A stretch of DNA of 32,502 bases. It comes from Saccoglossus kowalevskii (lineage: Eukaryota > Hemichordata > Enteropneusta > Harrimaniidae). The notes below the pieces were generated by a model. It did no database searches and was not told the origin of the DNA. It was given only the letters and a program-made list of their open reading frames with translations. The position numbers and the translations under genes are program-made. Positions 32,137 to 32,502 of this stretch are shown in pieces; position 1 is the stretch's first letter; every line of letters starts with the position of its first letter. The stretch lies in NCBI RefSeq assembly GCF_000003605.2, contig NW_003126388.1:476262-508763 (forward strand), read 5' to 3'.

Positions 32137-32502
32137 CCGTATTTATCCGGGTATAAGCCCAGGGTCTTGAACATGGAAAATTGCCAAAAAGAAGGGGTGG
32201 GCATTTTCCAGGAGATCCCCGGCAAAAAAACCGAAAATTCGCGAAAATTGACAACAGGCAGATCGAACTACGGCAGGAAATAGAACGGCAAATGAAAACA
32301 TGCAACGGAAATAAATGAACAATATGCAACACTAGAAGTAAAACAAAAATAATGTATTGTTTATAATGTGGCAAATAAACCAGAAATAATAAAAATCGAC
32401 AGTGAGAAAGCATTTGAATTAGGATTTTCCCGCCGACAGACACGCCCAATACGCGTGAACTCAAAATGAATTAAAATGTCAGGGGTTAAACTGCGTAAAA
32501 TG
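32137..32502. repeat. Probable transposon end, cut by the window edge
   Basis: ACCGTATTTATCCGGGTATAAGCCC-type sequence at 32137-32161 resembles the end of an interspersed DNA element common in animal genomes. GC-rich segments with CCCGGC and CGCGAAAATT follow. The other end is not in the window. The open frame of 114 codons on the minus strand has no recognisable domain. Confidence 0.45.

Noticed and set aside
31850-32502. First coding exon of CNOT7/8 inside the window
   Set aside because: No minus-strand frame encodes the expected EVWACNLDEE-type N-terminus. The stretch holds repeats, so the exon must lie to the right.

Overview
The window is animal nuclear DNA. It is AT-rich, intron-dense and full of short inverted-repeat transposons. 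Four protein genes can be assembled exon by exon from consistent GT/AG boundaries and reading phase. The mix of an ARM-TIR-SAM gene, compact introns of roughly 0.2-2.4 kb and abundant MITE-like elements suggests a marine invertebrate, perhaps a mollusc or another lophotrochozoan. This placement is an inference, and no marker in the window settles the species.

Layout. (1) Positions 75-6727, plus strand: six coding exons of a 647-residue ARM-TIR-SAM protein. Its N-terminus (MGCGAS) reads as a myristoylation/palmitoylation signal, and the TIR keeps the glutamate typical of NAD-cleaving TIR enzymes. (2) 6728-10094: no gene; the main content is a 710-bp transposon with six internal 108-109 bp tandem units. 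(3) 10095-20231, minus strand: nine exons of an ABHD18-type alpha/beta hydrolase (509 residues), with introns full of repeats and one 53-base assembly gap. (4) 20232-20949: a shared divergent promoter region with a perfect CRE palindrome. (5) 20950-25231, plus strand: six exons of a stand-alone Maf nucleotide pyrophosphatase (211 residues) most like the Maf half of ASMTL. (6) 25232-29017: no gene recognised; one MITE copy. (7) 29018-31827, minus strand: the last five exons of a CNOT7/CNOT8 (CAF1) deadenylase, whose first coding exon lies beyond the right edge. (8) 31828-32502: repeats.

The four genes do not form an operon or an obvious pathway. They are an innate-immunity or NAD-related signalling protein, an orphan hydrolase, a nucleotide-pool house-cleaning enzyme and an mRNA deadenylase. 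The strongest structural observation is a 212-bp fold-back MITE inserted exactly at a splice donor of the Maf gene. Its 9-bp target-site duplication has copied the donor site, so two near-identical donors now lie 221 bp apart. The second point of interest is the predicted lipid-anchored ARM-TIR-SAM protein, whose TIR is carried on symmetric phase-1 exons.
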